From Agrostemma githago (lineage: Eukaryota; Streptophyta; Magnoliopsida; Caryophyllales; Caryophyllaceae), in the NCBI GenBank assembly GCA_958450325.1, contig OY288243.1:66634606-66698605 (forward strand): a DNA stretch of 64,000 nt, written 5' to 3'. The notes beneath the pieces were generated by a model that was not told the DNA's origin, did no database searches, and saw nothing but the letters and a program-made list of their open reading frames with translations. Positions 48,352-60,500 of this stretch are shown here, piece after piece (the stretch's first letter is position 1; the number at the start of each line of letters is the position of its first letter). The position numbers and the translations under genes were made by a program.

Positions 48352-49239
48352 ACTTGATGAAACTTCAGAATGTATTACTACACAAATTTTGGTTTGAGAT
48401 CGAATAATATCAATTTATAAATTTGCTCAATTATTTAACTGTTTTTTTCCCCGCGAATTATTTACAGTACCAACAACATTGCCATGAGAATCAATAGAAC
48501 TCTTCATTTTTTCGAGCTATCTTCCCGTCGAAAACTTACAGTTACAGTTATGGTACTAGTTTTGATGCCCGTGCGATGCACGGATGCAACAAATAATTAG
48601 GCGTTCGAAAGAATCTATGTCCTGTATTCTGATCATAACCCGATACGTGACCCGTATTTAATCCGACCCATTTGACGTGTTTAGAGCCTACATTAGTTAC
48701 CTTCGTCCCACTAAGATTGTCCGGTTTCATTTAAATAGTTTTCACATATAATGAGGAAATGAGACGATCGTTTTAGGACATAGTTAGTATTATACATTTA
48801 TACCTGACAAAATTTGAATTTACGTACCTGACTCGTAAACCTGACTCGTCCAACCCGTTTTTTCGTTGTTCAATACCTATTAATCGTGATCCACGATTCG
48901 ACTTCCATGAACCCGGTGATTTAGGGTCGTGACCCGACCCGTCCGTAAAAAATATTTATATGATTGTTATATTAAAATTTGTTTAGGAAATGTAAAATAA
49001 TATTTGCATAACGTATTTATTCTAGTACTTTAAACGATAAATATGATTAAAAAAAATCAATATATACTCTGATATATGTATGTGATGCTCCCTCTTTTAA
49101 AAAAATCTTATTTATAAGTATTTAGATAACTATTATAAGTAATGAATATAAATAAAATACTACAATATTAAATAAAATAAAACTCTTAAAGCATATTTTT
49201 ATTGATATTATAAAAGGTAAAAAAAAGTCCAAAAAACTA
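48352..49239. other. 3' flank of gene C and AT-rich tail
   Basis: Up to about 49030 this is the inverted counterpart of 37082-37789. Beyond that it is AT-rich sequence with no gene or repeat that I recognise. Confidence 0.6.
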
Positions 49240-49500
49240 CTCTCTCCGTTCATATCCAGAGAGTACGTTTCACTTTTGCACAAGGATTAAGAAAACCTTT
49301 AGATACTATTAAAGGTACAATAATTTTGGAAAATTTAGTATTTAATTATATAAAATGTAGTATTACAATGGCATATGATATAATATGTTAGTAAGTTAGA
49401 GATAGTTTGGTCCAAAAAATGGACTAAAAAGGAAAGAGGTCAATTGGATTTGAATGACCCAAAAAAGAAATATGTATCATTTGGATATGAACGGAGGATT
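49240..49500. mobile_element. Stowaway-like MITE, about 260 bp
   Basis: The left end CTCTCTCCGTTCATATCC and the right end GGATATGAACGGAGGAT are inverted. The left flank is TA and a TA lies just past the right end. The CTCnCTCCGT start is typical of Stowaway (Tc1/mariner) MITEs. Non-coding. Confidence 0.65.
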
Positions 49501-50185
49501 TATTTATTTTGTAGTTTTATCTAATACATACTCCGTACGAAAACTCATAGCAACAATAATTTTTTGTTAAACAAAATGTAATGATTTTTTTACATAAAAT
49601 TGTAATTTCTCACATCTTATTTTATCAAAAATGTAAATATAATTCTATTAGGATAGTTTTATTATAATATAATATATCTAATTAAATTCAGATAATAATT
49701 TAATTTTATTAATAATTATTTAAGAAATTAAAAAAAATTATTTTTTATTTTTAGAGTTTCTAATATTTTTTAGAGGGTGAATAAAAAAATATTAATATTA
49801 AAAATTTACAAAACCGAACTAAATAAACGTTCCATGTGTTATCTATTCAATTTTTGTTGTCTTCTGAGTTGATAATGGATGGTTTATATATAAGGGTAAT
49901 TATTTGAGTCTTAGGTGTGTTAGGATTATTTTTTCAAATACTAAAATTCATAGAAGTATTATTTATTATCAAATACTAAAACAAATGAGAGTGTTATTTG
50001 TGTTATTCACTTTTAATATGGATAATATTTAAATTTTAGTGTTTAAAAAAGTTGGATTCTCCCACGTCGCTCGAAAAAACCTCTTTTAATTATATATAGT
50101 ATTGATTATGGATTCGTTGAGCTCGGTACTAGCCGTAGAATCTTGAAATACAGGATTCGAGTCTGAAATCAATGTACTTCTTCAA
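49501..50185. other. AT-rich intergenic DNA, nothing recognised
   Basis: No open frame, TIR or repeat could be supported here. Confidence 0.5.
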
Positions 50186-50545
50186 AACTCTTTAGGATGA
50201 AAATAAATTCTCTTAAATAGAAACACATCATTTTCAACATATAAAAACCGACATTACAGTACTCATAATCAACCATTCAACAGTCATCCATCTCAAGTCT
50301 GCTTAGATAAAATCGAGGGGATTCGTTCAGAGAGCGATGTATGCAGTCAAGGACATGTCGACAAAAGCGATTTATGTGGTGCAATAAGGTATATTGGTGA
50401 GATAACTGTTGTGGTCGGTGTCTATAATGATGCTGATAAAAGTAAAGGTGTTAGATTACCTGATGTTGTGGTGACTGATTTGAATACCGTTTATAGGGAT
50501 TGTTCTTAGAATGTTGAATTTTGCTCATTAGACTTCATGTAAGTT
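50186..50545 (+). pseudogene. Old broken PMEI-like copy D
   Basis: It starts with a diverged promoter (ACATATAAAAACCGACATTA against CCTATAAAAACTGGACATTA in copy C) and skips the leader repeat and the first half of the coding region. It resumes at CLDKIEGIRSESDV, then HVDKSDLCGAIRYIGEITVV, then RLPDVVVTDLNTVYRDCS and stop. The last Cys of the family (VGVCND) reads Tyr (VGVYND). There is no start codon in frame and the terminal helix is lost. It is much more diverged than A-C, so the gene family was here before the recent duplications. Confidence 0.75.
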
Positions 50546-51837
50546 CAATGATCTACACAATATTCCGTTCAATTTTAGGTTGTCTCTGATTCCATGTAGA
50601 CTTTAGAATAACATTACAACATTGTCGATATTAGAGTCAAAAAGACTCGAACTCGACCTTAATCTGGTTGAACCTTATTGTATTGAATTTTGCTTATTTC
50701 GAGTTCTGTTTTTGATTCTGCTTTTGATTTTGTGTCTTGTTTTTCGCTAGGTAAAGTGATCTTGCATATTTCAATTTTTTCAATTATGATTTTAGTAAAC
50801 CATATTTGATTCTCAGACGAAAGTTTGCATATGATTACAGTAAATTCTAGGGTTCTTGTACGCATATATTGTAAAATAATTGTTACATACACTTAAAAAC
50901 TCAATATATACAGTAAAAAAAATGTTATATACTTGTATACACTAAAACAGTTACTATGTACACTAACACGATTACTATGTACACTAAAATAATTGTTGTA
51001 TTTGATACTTTTTTTTCGAAGAGCAAAAAAATTGATAGATATAAGAATCTGGGGTGCAATCGTAGATTTAAATTAAATATTATACATTAAATTAATTATT
51101 ATAGTACAATAATTGTTATTTACACCCAAACGGTTACTATGTACACCAATTACTCAACATATATACACTGAAATAATTATAATATATACTTAATTATATG
51201 ATTATTTGATAGAGTAGAATTGTTATATACGCTAAAACAGTTACTATGTACACTAAAATGTTTTTATATACACCAATTCGATTTTAGTATAAACTAAAAT
51301 AATTAATGTATACACAAAAAATAAGAAAATTGTTTTTTTTTTGGAAATTTGTTTTTTTTTTTCGAAAAAAAAGGAAAAAAGTATTCTTTTTTTGAAAAAA
51401 AATTATAGGTATGAATTTTTGTTTTAATCTTAGCCTTTAATTTGATTTTTTAGTGTATATAACCGTTATTTTGATTTATGTTCCATTGTTTTATGTTATT
51501 TCAGTGTGTGTGTGTATGTGTGTGTTGATTAATTGGTATACATACTAACCATTTGGGTGTATGTAACAATTATTTTACTATATATATTAAGTTATTAAGT
51601 GTATATATATAATGAGTTTAATAACGTACGTATATAATGAGTTTTTTTAGTGTATATATAACAGTTATTTTAATGTATGTTCCATTGTTTTAGGTAAGAT
51701 GAAAGAATCAACTTGATTAAAAGAGTGGAGGGTTTGTTGTAATCTAATATTGTCCATAGGTTATTTTTAATCTAATGGTTCAAATTGTGTCTTAGCGACT
51801 AACCGAGTTGCCTTGCATTGTCTCACCGGAACTCGCC

Positions 51838-51838
<1 letters not shown>
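50546..51838. mobile_element. Truncated GTTATATACAC-family element (right end only)
   Basis: 50546-50870 is AT-rich and unrecognised. From about 50870 to 51838 the motifs AATTGTTATATACAC and GTTACTATGTACACC recur, first in one orientation and then in the other (after about 51440). It ends GTCTCACCGGAACTCGCC before (TA)n, which is the complement of the GGCGGGTTCCGGTGAGAC terminus at 20776. The left end is missing. Confidence 0.65.
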
Positions 51839-51870
<32 letters not shown>

Positions 51871-51883
51871 ATATGTATGTATA

Positions 51884-52662
51884 GAAATTGCATCCGGTGA
51901 GTTGGTCTTCTTTAAATGAGTCCGTCCCGCAAATCACAGCCACATGATCAAATCACATGAATGGCTAAGATTCAATCTCAGCGTCATCTTCATCGTATAT
52001 AATCTTACTGTTACAGTAACAGAACACTATTTTTATTTTATTTTTTTATTTTTTATAAAAAAAAAACAACAAAAAACTATTACAGTAACACAAATATCTT
52101 ACTGTGACACTGTCACAGTAATAAGAAATTACAATAATAATGTCAGAGTAATACTGTTACAGTAACAGAACACTATTACAGTAACACAAAAATCTTACTG
52201 TGACAGTGTCACAGTTATAATAAGGAATTACAATAATAATGTCACAGTAATAATGTCACAGTAATATGAAATTAAAGAGCTATAAATATCTTACTGTGAC
52301 ACTGTCACAGTAATAAGGAATCACAGTATGATGTCACAGTAACAATGTCAAATTCATTTATCAATTGACAGTACAAAGTAACATCAACATGAGATTAACA
52401 GTAGCACTGTTACAATAACAGAGCACTATTACAGTAACACAAATATCTTACTGTGACACTGTCACAGTAATAAGAAATTACAGTAATAATGTCACAGTAA
52501 TATGGAATTAAAGAGTTATGATGTTTGTGTATACAAAGACAGCCTTGTTACTCTTCCTTAATGACGTGGTCCAATCTCAGCCATTCAATCTTGTTTGATT
52601 GTGTCGTCCAGATTGAAAGGACGGACTCATCTAAAGAGGGAGACTCACCGGATCCTCACTCT
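51884..52662. mobile_element. TIR element with palindromic GTGACACTGTCAC motifs (copy 2)
   Basis: Reverse-oriented relative of 28414-29175: the left end is GAAATTGCATCCGGTGAGTT and the right end, read inward, AGAGTGAGGATCCGGTGAGT. The TTACTGTGACA..TGTCACAGTAA palindrome occurs at least four times (for example near 52108, 52195, 52290 and 52449), with CTGTTACAGTAACAG units. It is flanked by TA/TG microsatellites. Confidence 0.88.
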
Positions 52663-52777
52663 GTATGTTTATATATATATATGTGTATATGTATGTATAT
52701 ATATATGTATGTATATATGTGTATATATATGTGTGTGTATATATATATATGTGTGTGTGTATATATATGTGTGTATA
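52663..52777. repeat. TA/TG microsatellite block
   Basis: Mixed TATATG and GTGTGTAT repeats between two TIR elements. Apparent frames rich in Tyr, Ile, Cys and Val are artefacts. Confidence 0.95.
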
Positions 52778-54318
52778 GATTTAGGTTCATGTGAGAACTA
52801 TCCCTTCAATGAGAACTGTGAGAATTATAATATGAGCCATTGGATCGTAGTGTTCAATCTCATTCGTTGGATTCTTCAAAATTCTTCAATCAAATTAATT
52901 CATCACAATTGCTTCAACCTTCAACCTTTAACTCCTTCTCTTTCTAGAAAATTCTTTGACCCATAATCCTTTAATCGATAAATTCTTCAATCGACCATTG
53001 AATCCGATTCTTCAATCCATCAATTTTTCAATCGCTTTTCTTCAATCCATTAATTCATCACAATTGGGTATTGAACCCGAATAACCTAAGTAGTTTTAAT
53101 TAATCATTTTATGATTAACTTATTCAATTAAATTCATTAATTCATTACAATAGTAACAATATTATCGTCAGCAAATATAATTGCAATAATTAATCTCAGC
53201 AATGGTGTGTTATCGTTTTTTTTCAAATTTCTTGATTGATTTGAGAGTTCATCTAAAATATTGTCATTTAATTTCCTTTTGTACGGATTTTATATGAAAT
53301 ACAAACCCTTCTTTTTCTAGCCCTAATTGATTTAATGTTCTTTTTAAATTGTGGTGTACCCTATTTCAATTTTAGCGTACCCTTTCTCACTATTAGCGTA
53401 CCCTTTTTTCTATTTTAGCATACTCTTTTTCAATTTCAATTTTAATTTTAGCGTACCTTTTTCAATTTTAGCGTACCATTTTTCACTTTTAGTGTACCAT
53501 TTTTTCTATTTTAAAGTACCTCTTTTCGATTTCAATTTTACTGTACCCTTTTTCACTTTTAGCGTATACTTTTTAAATTTTAGCATACAATTTTTCACTT
53601 TTAGGATACCCTTTTTTCAATTTTAGCTTACCATTTTTCAATTTCAATTTTAGCGTATGCTTTTTTTTAAATTTCAATTTAGCGTACCCTTTTTAAATTT
53701 TAGCGTACCTTTTTTCACTTTTAACGTACCTTTTTAAATTGTAATGTGGCTACAACTACTACTGTAAAAGTAGTGTAACAAATAAGATGATTAATAGAAG
53801 TATAATTAGAGGGGAATGAAGCATTGAATAATTCCACAATAGGTGTTCAGAGAAAACAAGAACCCTTAATTTGATATTCAAGAACCCTAATTACACTAAA
53901 ATCTCTAATCAAGTGGACATATTTAATGGTTTTAACGAAAATATAAACCCTAATTGAAAGAAATCCTCAATTTTATATAATTCCCCAATTTTATGAACAC
54001 CGGAACCCTAATTTATTAAGATTAGGCAACAAATCTCCTGAATTTGCATTGATGAACAAAGCTTCATCTGCCTTTTCTTGATTTTTAGTGAATTTTGTTG
54101 AATTTTTTTTCTTCAATTTCAGCCATTGTTGATGAAGGGAATGAGAAGGAACAGAGAAAGAAATAGAAGGAAGAAAGAGAGAGAAAGAAACAGATTTGTT
54201 TTATTTTGTTAAAGGAATAGTAGATGTTTTTAAGAATAATGATGTGAATAAGATCTAATGGTTCTAAATAGTTCTCACAGTTCTCATTAAGAGATAGGTT
54301 CTCACCCGATCTCAACTC
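52778..54318. mobile_element. TIR element with TTTAGCGTACC array
   Basis: Left GATTTAGGTTCATGTGAGAA and right, read inward, CAGAGTTGAGATCGGGTGAG; both arms continue with GAGAACTGTGAGAA. Flanked by TA/TG and (TA)n. No protein recognised; the left third is made of CAATCxATTxxTTCATCACA-like repeats. Confidence 0.8.
53350..53740. repeat. TTTAGCGTACCcTTTTTcA array
   Basis: About 18 irregular units of 18-25 bp sharing TTTAGCGTACC plus a T-rich spacer. It lies inside the TIR element. The Phe-rich frame over it is a by-product. Confidence 0.85.
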
Positions 54319-54390
<72 letters not shown>

Positions 54391-54393
<3 letters not shown>

Positions 54394-54631
54394 GTAGGTT
54401 CAAATAAGGTCAACAACTTTTTTAAGTTCCTAAGTTCCAGTATTAAAGTTACACAAAAAGTGATTAAAGTTACACGAGATGAGTTATAAAGTTGCACTTT
54501 ATCACTTGAAGTGATAAAAGTGCTGAATGTTATAGTTACATATCAATTTTGTAAAATGCAACTTTAACGTATGTCATCTGTAACTTTAATATAGACTTAA
54601 AAAAATAGTTGACCTTATTTGAACCTACCTC
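54391..54631. mobile_element. 241-bp MITE with AAAGTTACAC motifs (copy 3)
   Basis: Both ends read GAGGTAGGTTCAAATAAGGT inward. (TA)n on both sides. It is nearly identical to 44432-44672 in the reverse orientation. Confidence 0.92.
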
Positions 54632-54654
54632 TATATATATATGTATATGTATAT

Positions 54655-55984
54655 AGGCGGGTTTCGATGAGAGAAGGGAACTTCTTACCTCAGTTAAGAC
54701 AAAATCTAAACTATTAGATTATAACAAGATGAGTGACTTATATTAGATCTCCAAGTTTACCGACGACTACTTCACAAGTAAAGAAGCAGACATTGGAATC
54801 ACAGTTGCAGCCACCTACTCTTTTTTTTTTGCCATCAATCTTTCATGCTACGTACAACTTGTAGATAATCAATAATAATACTATGAAATTAAGCCCTCTT
54901 AATTTTTCCAGTCACATGTATTAGATAAGGTGCTCAATTTTCAATAATTGCATGTTTAATTAAATTTCTCATAAGTCGTACTTATTTTCCTAAAAGCGTG
55001 TATTTTATCTGACTCTATTTTCTAATGCATATACATAAATTTCACCCAATATGTGAGATCTAATAAATAAATAAAATTATTTAGAAGGTGACAACAAACA
55101 CGGAGTAACAAGCACGTGGAGTAATTTCAAATATTGAATGTTGGGTATAAATCATTAAAATAAACAAAAAAAACCCATGGTAAACTAGTTCAGCGAGTAG
55201 ATTAATGAAAATGCTTAAATCACACGGTTAGCACCTATTGGCAGCCTATTGATCTTTTGTGATTTTTTTGTTTCTTCTGTCATTAGACTATATACGTACA
55301 CTTACTCATTAAATTTATACATTATAATAATTGTTATATACGAGGATATTGCTAAAACATTATATACACTACTAAATTTACTATATACACTTAATAATTA
55401 AAAACTCAATATATAGATTAAATTAATTGTTATAGTAAATAACTGTTATATATATACGTTCAAACGGTTACTATGTACATTAAAACTAAATATATATGCA
55501 CGAAAATAATTGTATATTTACTTAATTTTATGATTATTTGATATTCCATAATTTTTATACACGCTCAAACATATTATGTACACTGAAATTGTTTTTATAC
55601 ACTATGACGCTTACTATATATACATCAAAATAACTGTTATATATATACACTACAAAAGTCATTCTATACACTATTAAATTCACTAAATATACACTTAAAA
55701 ACTCAATATATACAGTAAAATAATTGTTATATACTCGTATACACTAAAACAGTTACTATGTACATTAAAACGATTACTATGTACACTAAAATAAGTGTTG
55801 TATTTGATACTTTTTTTTCGGAGAGCGAATTTTTTTTATAGATATAAGAATTTGGGGTGCAATCGTAGATTTAAATTAAATATTATCCATTAAATTAATT
55901 ATTATAGTACAATAATTGTTTTTTAGACCCAAATGGTTACTATGTACACCAATTAGTCAACATATATACACTGAAATAATTGTT
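54655..55984. mobile_element. GTTATATACAC-family element, right end truncated
   Basis: Left terminus AGGCGGGTTTCGATGAGAGA after (TA)n. Family motifs (ATTGTTATATACGAGG, GTTACTATGTACATTAAAA) from about 55310 on. The sequence passes abruptly into the next fragment at about 55985. Confidence 0.65.
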
Positions 55985-56512
55985 ATATGAAGATGATGAT
56001 GAAATTGAAGCAGATTGAAGAAATTGATGAAATTAGGGCGGAATGAAGAAGATGATGATGACTGTTATCAAGCCCTAACAGTTAGACGAAATATAACAGA
56101 TACACAGTAATAGAAACAAATCTACAAAAATCGAGCACAAATAATGATGAAACGTGATTTAGGACAAACAAAACACAAACAAGAAGTCGGAAATTAAACT
56201 CATCATTCGTCAAGTCTGAAATGCAGTGCGAAGCTTTATACCAGAATCAGCGAGAATTCCTGCTCAGGAATTGTTGAAGTAAAGCTTGAAGCAACTGAAA
56301 TGGATGAAATTAGGGCTGAAATTGCCGAAAATCACCTGAAAAATAAACAAAAATCAGCAAACTGAAACTGATAAAATTAAGACGGAACTATGAAGATGAT
56401 GATGATGATGAGAAGATTAGAAGAAAGCGCGGTAGAAGGACCTGAAGAAATTGAACGGCGATGATGATGGAGATGAAAGGTTTGTTTCTTGAAGTTCACA
56501 GAAAAGAGAAAC

Positions 56513-56547
<35 letters not shown>

Positions 56548-56723
56548 GAAAACTGAAAATGAAGATAGAGAAATAGACGAAATTAAAATAAAGCGCAAGA
56601 GCGAGGAATGAGGAGGGTTTTGTTGGTTTGTGAGATCTAATCTGAGCCGTTGATCAAGATTAAGATCAACGGTCCATATTGTTAGGGTGTTTCCACCAAA
56701 TTGGTGTGTTTACACCAGATCCT
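55985..56723. mobile_element. Truncated right end of a relative of the large FAR1/Ulp1 element
   Basis: Matches about 12240-12925 in the same orientation (GATGATGATGACTGTTATCA, AATGATGAAACGTGATTTAG, GTGTTTACACCAGATCCT). It contains a (GA)n tract at 56515-56547. No coding part remains. It shows that the end family has more than one member locally. Confidence 0.8.
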
Positions 56724-56819
56724 ATACGGGTTTCGGTGAGACAACCAAACTCCTTGCACCCGTTAAGACACAATCTGGACCATTAGATTAGGATCTGATC
56801 TCATGGTCTAGATTGAAAT

Positions 56820-57384
56820 ACTCAAAAAACACGCGCCACCCCTCTCACACCTCTCCCCTCCCCAACTCGGTAATACGACCCACCTGAACTCGCCAAGTAA
56901 CTCAGCAATCTCCCCAACTCGCCCTAGTCATACCCCCGACCCACCCCCACGCACCACAGTCCCGCAACACCAGCTACTTATCCTCTACACCAAGAAACCT
57001 CGTGTTATCGTACTTGAGAAAGCAGCTATCGAGCTGGAGGACTCCCCCGACCGAGTTGACGTAGAGGGAGCCGAGTTAACTCACCGCGCGTTGGATGCGG
57101 GAGAAGCGGGATGACTCGGAGAGGTCTCCCCTGCACTGGTAGAGATCGAAGATGGTTACATCTGAGTTGGGGGTGGGCGAGTTGGTGTGTTTGGAGAAGG
57201 GGGAGGTAGAGGCTGAGTTGAGGAGGGTGGTGAGGAGCGAGTTGAGGGTGGAGGAGTAAGGGGAGTTTGGAGGGTACTTTATGCGGGAGCATCCGCCATA
57301 GATGTAAGTGGTAGTTGAAGTGAGTGAGAGGTGGAGAAGAGAGATGAGGAGGAGAGAGAAGAGAAAAAAAGATGGAGACGCCAT
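56820..57384 (-). pseudogene. Captured fragment of a PDLP/DUF26-type gene
   Basis: From ATG 57384: a hydrophobic signal peptide (MASPSFFLFSLLLISLLHLS), then the first DUF26 (Gnk2-type) domain: YIYGGCSRIKYPPNSPYSST, LNSLLTTLLNSAS, FDLYQCRGDLSESS. The DUF26 C-x8-C-x2-C motif is intact only at its first Cys; the other two read Arg (TGC to CGC). After an in-frame TAA (Gln expected) the frame continues LGSLYVNSVGGVLQLDSCFL, KYDNTRFLGVEDK and, after small breaks, GYD..ELGRLLSYLASSGG then YYRVGEG. This is the linker towards domain 2. Plasmodesmata-located proteins and related Cys-rich secreted proteins have this layout. GC content is strikingly high against the surroundings, as expected for a captured exon. 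It is not functional as is. Confidence 0.8.
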
Positions 57385-57519
57385 TTTTGGAGTAGAGGTC
57401 GTTTAAGTTTGCAAAAATAGCGGATATGTCATATTGTATAGTCAGTGTCAGTTTTAGTGTACATAAGTTACAACTTATTGTATATAACTAATAAAGCATA
57501 TATACATATATGTAAAGTA

Positions 57520-60500
57520 AGGTCCCAGGAGGTTTAATCTTGAGGGATTGTCATTTCTGCAGGCTTTATTAAGCTCTAGTAAGGGGGGTAGAGGAGGAAG
57601 GGAGAATCTGCCTCCTGAAAATGGATAATCTCGGATTTTGGAACATTAGAGGTTTAAATAGTCTAACTAAGCAGAAGGATTTAAAATGGTTCCTTCATAC
57701 GAATAAAGTTGGATGGTTTAGCCTTTTAGAAACAAGAGTTGCTAGCAGTAATTAGTTGAAGGTGAGGAATAATATATGTAGTGGGTGGGCTATTACTACC
57801 AATAATTCCTTTCATAAAGGAGGGAGAATTTGGCTTTTGTGGCAACCTATTAGGTATGAAGTGTTTGTGGAGGATGTGTCGGCTCAAACAATTTTTGTTA
57901 AGGTTTGGGATAAAGTGAGGAACCTGTAATTTTATGTTACGGTGGTCTATGGATTTAATAAACCCGCAGAGAGGAATTGCTTGTGGAAAATTATTAAGAA
58001 GTACAAGGTTATGGTTGAGGGTGCCTGGGTAGTATGGGTGATTTCAATAATATCCTTCATCAAGGGGAAAGAATTGGAGCTCCTACTGTATGGGCGGAAA
58101 TAAGAAGATTCCAAAATTGTGTCCATGAGTGTGAGTTAAGTGAGCTACAAACTTCCGGGTCATTTTTTACCTGAAATAATAAGCATGGGGAGGGAACTAG
58201 AGTCTTTAGTAGAATTGATAGAGTGTTATATAATGAAGATTGGTTGGAGTTATTCCCTGAAATGGGTGGGAGATTTCTTCTTGAGGGACTCTATGATCAT
58301 TGTCCGTGCATTACATCTTAAGGCTGAGAGGGTCAATGTCAAGCCGAGTTTCAGGTACTATAATATGTGGTCTTTGGATGAGAATTTTAATGGTATTGTT
58401 GAAGGGATTTGGAGAAGGAGGGTGGAAGGTAATCCTATGTTTCGGCTGGTGAAAAAACTCAAAATGGCTAAGAGTGAGTTCAGAATCTTGAATAGGAGAC
58501 AATTTTCTGATGTTGAGAAAGCCTGGAAAATTGCTAAGATTTTACTTGAAGACTTACAGAAGGAGATGCAGCGGGATCCCCTGAATGGAGAGTTGTGTAG
58601 AGCTAGGAGGGTGGCTACTAAGGAAGCATTAAAGCTTGAAAACGCTGCGCAATCCTACCTTAGACAGAAAGCGAAAGTTCATTGGGTGAAGAAAGGAGAT
58701 GATAATACCAAGTACTTTCATTCTTGAATAAAGAAGAGAAGAGCTACAAATAAAGTGGCTAGTAATAAAAATGGAGAGGGCATTTTGAAGACTGACCCAG
58801 ATGAAATCAATGGAGCGTTTGAAGAGTACTTTAAACAGATACTAGGATCCAGTAATGTAGTAAGGGGAGTTGCTAAATTTGTAGTTCGTAAAGGGAGGAT
58901 TGTTACTGCTGAACAAGCAAAGACTCTGACTAGACCATTGACAGCAGATGAGATTAAGAGCAGTATGTTTGATATACCAAGAGATAAGAGTGCAGGCCCA
59001 GATGGTTATTCGAGCCAATTTTTTTAAGGATGCGTGGAGTATAGTGGGCACAAGTGTGGTAGATGCAATCCAGAATTTTTGGAGAAGTGGGAAGCTTCTT
59101 AGGCAGGTGAATCATACTCTTATTACCCTGACCTAAGGTAGCTATGCCTGAGAATGTCACTCAATTTCGTCCTATTGCTTGTTGTAATACATTGTATAAG
59201 TGTATTACAAAGATTTTATGCCAAAGATTGGGTGGAATTCTCCCTGACATTATTAGCCATAATCAGAGTGGATTTATACAAGGTCGAGAAATAGTGAAGA
59301 ACATCTTAATTTGCCAAGATTTGGTTCGACTTTATGGGAGGAAGACTTGCTCTCCTAGATGTTTAATGAAGATAGACATGAGGAAGGCCTATGATTCGAT
59401 TGAATGGGCGTTCCTCAAAGATATGATGGAGGCTTTGGATTTTCCTTTGCAATTTGTTAATTTGGTGATGGAATGTGTGACGATACTACAAGCTATTCAC
59501 TTGTTCCTAATGGGTGTAGCTTTGGTCATTTTAATGGGAAGAGGGGGCTTAGACAAGGGGATACTATTTCCCCCTTGCTATTTGCAATATGTATGGAGTA
59601 CTTATCAAGAATTCTACAAGAGGTACAAGGCTTTAATGGGTTTAAGTATCATTATTTATGTAAACAAATGAAGTTAGCACATCTGTGCTTTTCCGATGAC
59701 TTACTCTTGTTTTCCTATGGGAATAAGGAGTCGGTGACAATTCTGATGAGAGCTTTTCTGACTTTTTCTGAAGCTTCAAGGTTGCATATGAACAAGGAAA
59801 AATCTCAGATATATATGAATGGAGTTGGGGAGGAGAATGTGCTATTACAGATTACGGGGATGAGGAGAGGTTCTTTACCATTTAAGTATTTAGGGATCTC
59901 TATATCGTATAAGAAGCTTCAAGTACTTGATAGTGCTGTTCTTACAGAGAAGATTGTGGATCGTATTTGGGGTTGGGGTTCAAGACATTTATCTTATGGA
60001 GGCCAACTAACTTTAGTTAAATCAGTTCTTCAGAACTTGCATAGCTATTAGGCTAGAGTCTTTATCCTTCCCAAGGTTGTAATTAAGAAGGTCGAGGATG
60101 TATGCAGAAATTTTTTGTGGAAAGGGGACTACAATTACATTACTGCACCGCTTATAGCATGGCACCGGGTTTGTAGTCCCAAAAAGAAAGGAGGTTTGGG
60201 AATCAGAGGAGCGATGGATTGGAATTTGGCTAGCGTTGCTAAGTATTTATGGTGGCTGGCAGCTAAAAAAGACCGCTTGTGGGTTTGTTGGATTCATATT
60301 GTCTTTTTAAAAGGAAGAGATTGGCAGTTGATGTTATGTAATGCTACTTTAAGCTGGTCCTGGAAATGAATATGCAAAGTTTATGGAAAATTTAAAGAGG
60401 GTTTTGTAGATGAAGGATGGCAGAAAGCAGGAGGTATTTATACAGTCCAGCAGGGTTATGAATGGTTAATAGGGGAGAAACAGGATGTGGACTGGTGTGG

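Noticed and set aside
49501..50185. Possible gene between the Stowaway-like MITE and the old PMEI-like copy
   Set aside because: No frame above background and no splice-supported coding potential could be seen.
53351..53626. Phe-rich hydrophobic 91-codon frame
   Set aside because: Translation of the TTTAGCGTACC array and its T-rich spacers.
58311..58502. Minus-strand frame within the nested LINE
   Set aside because: Antisense shadow of LINE ORF2.
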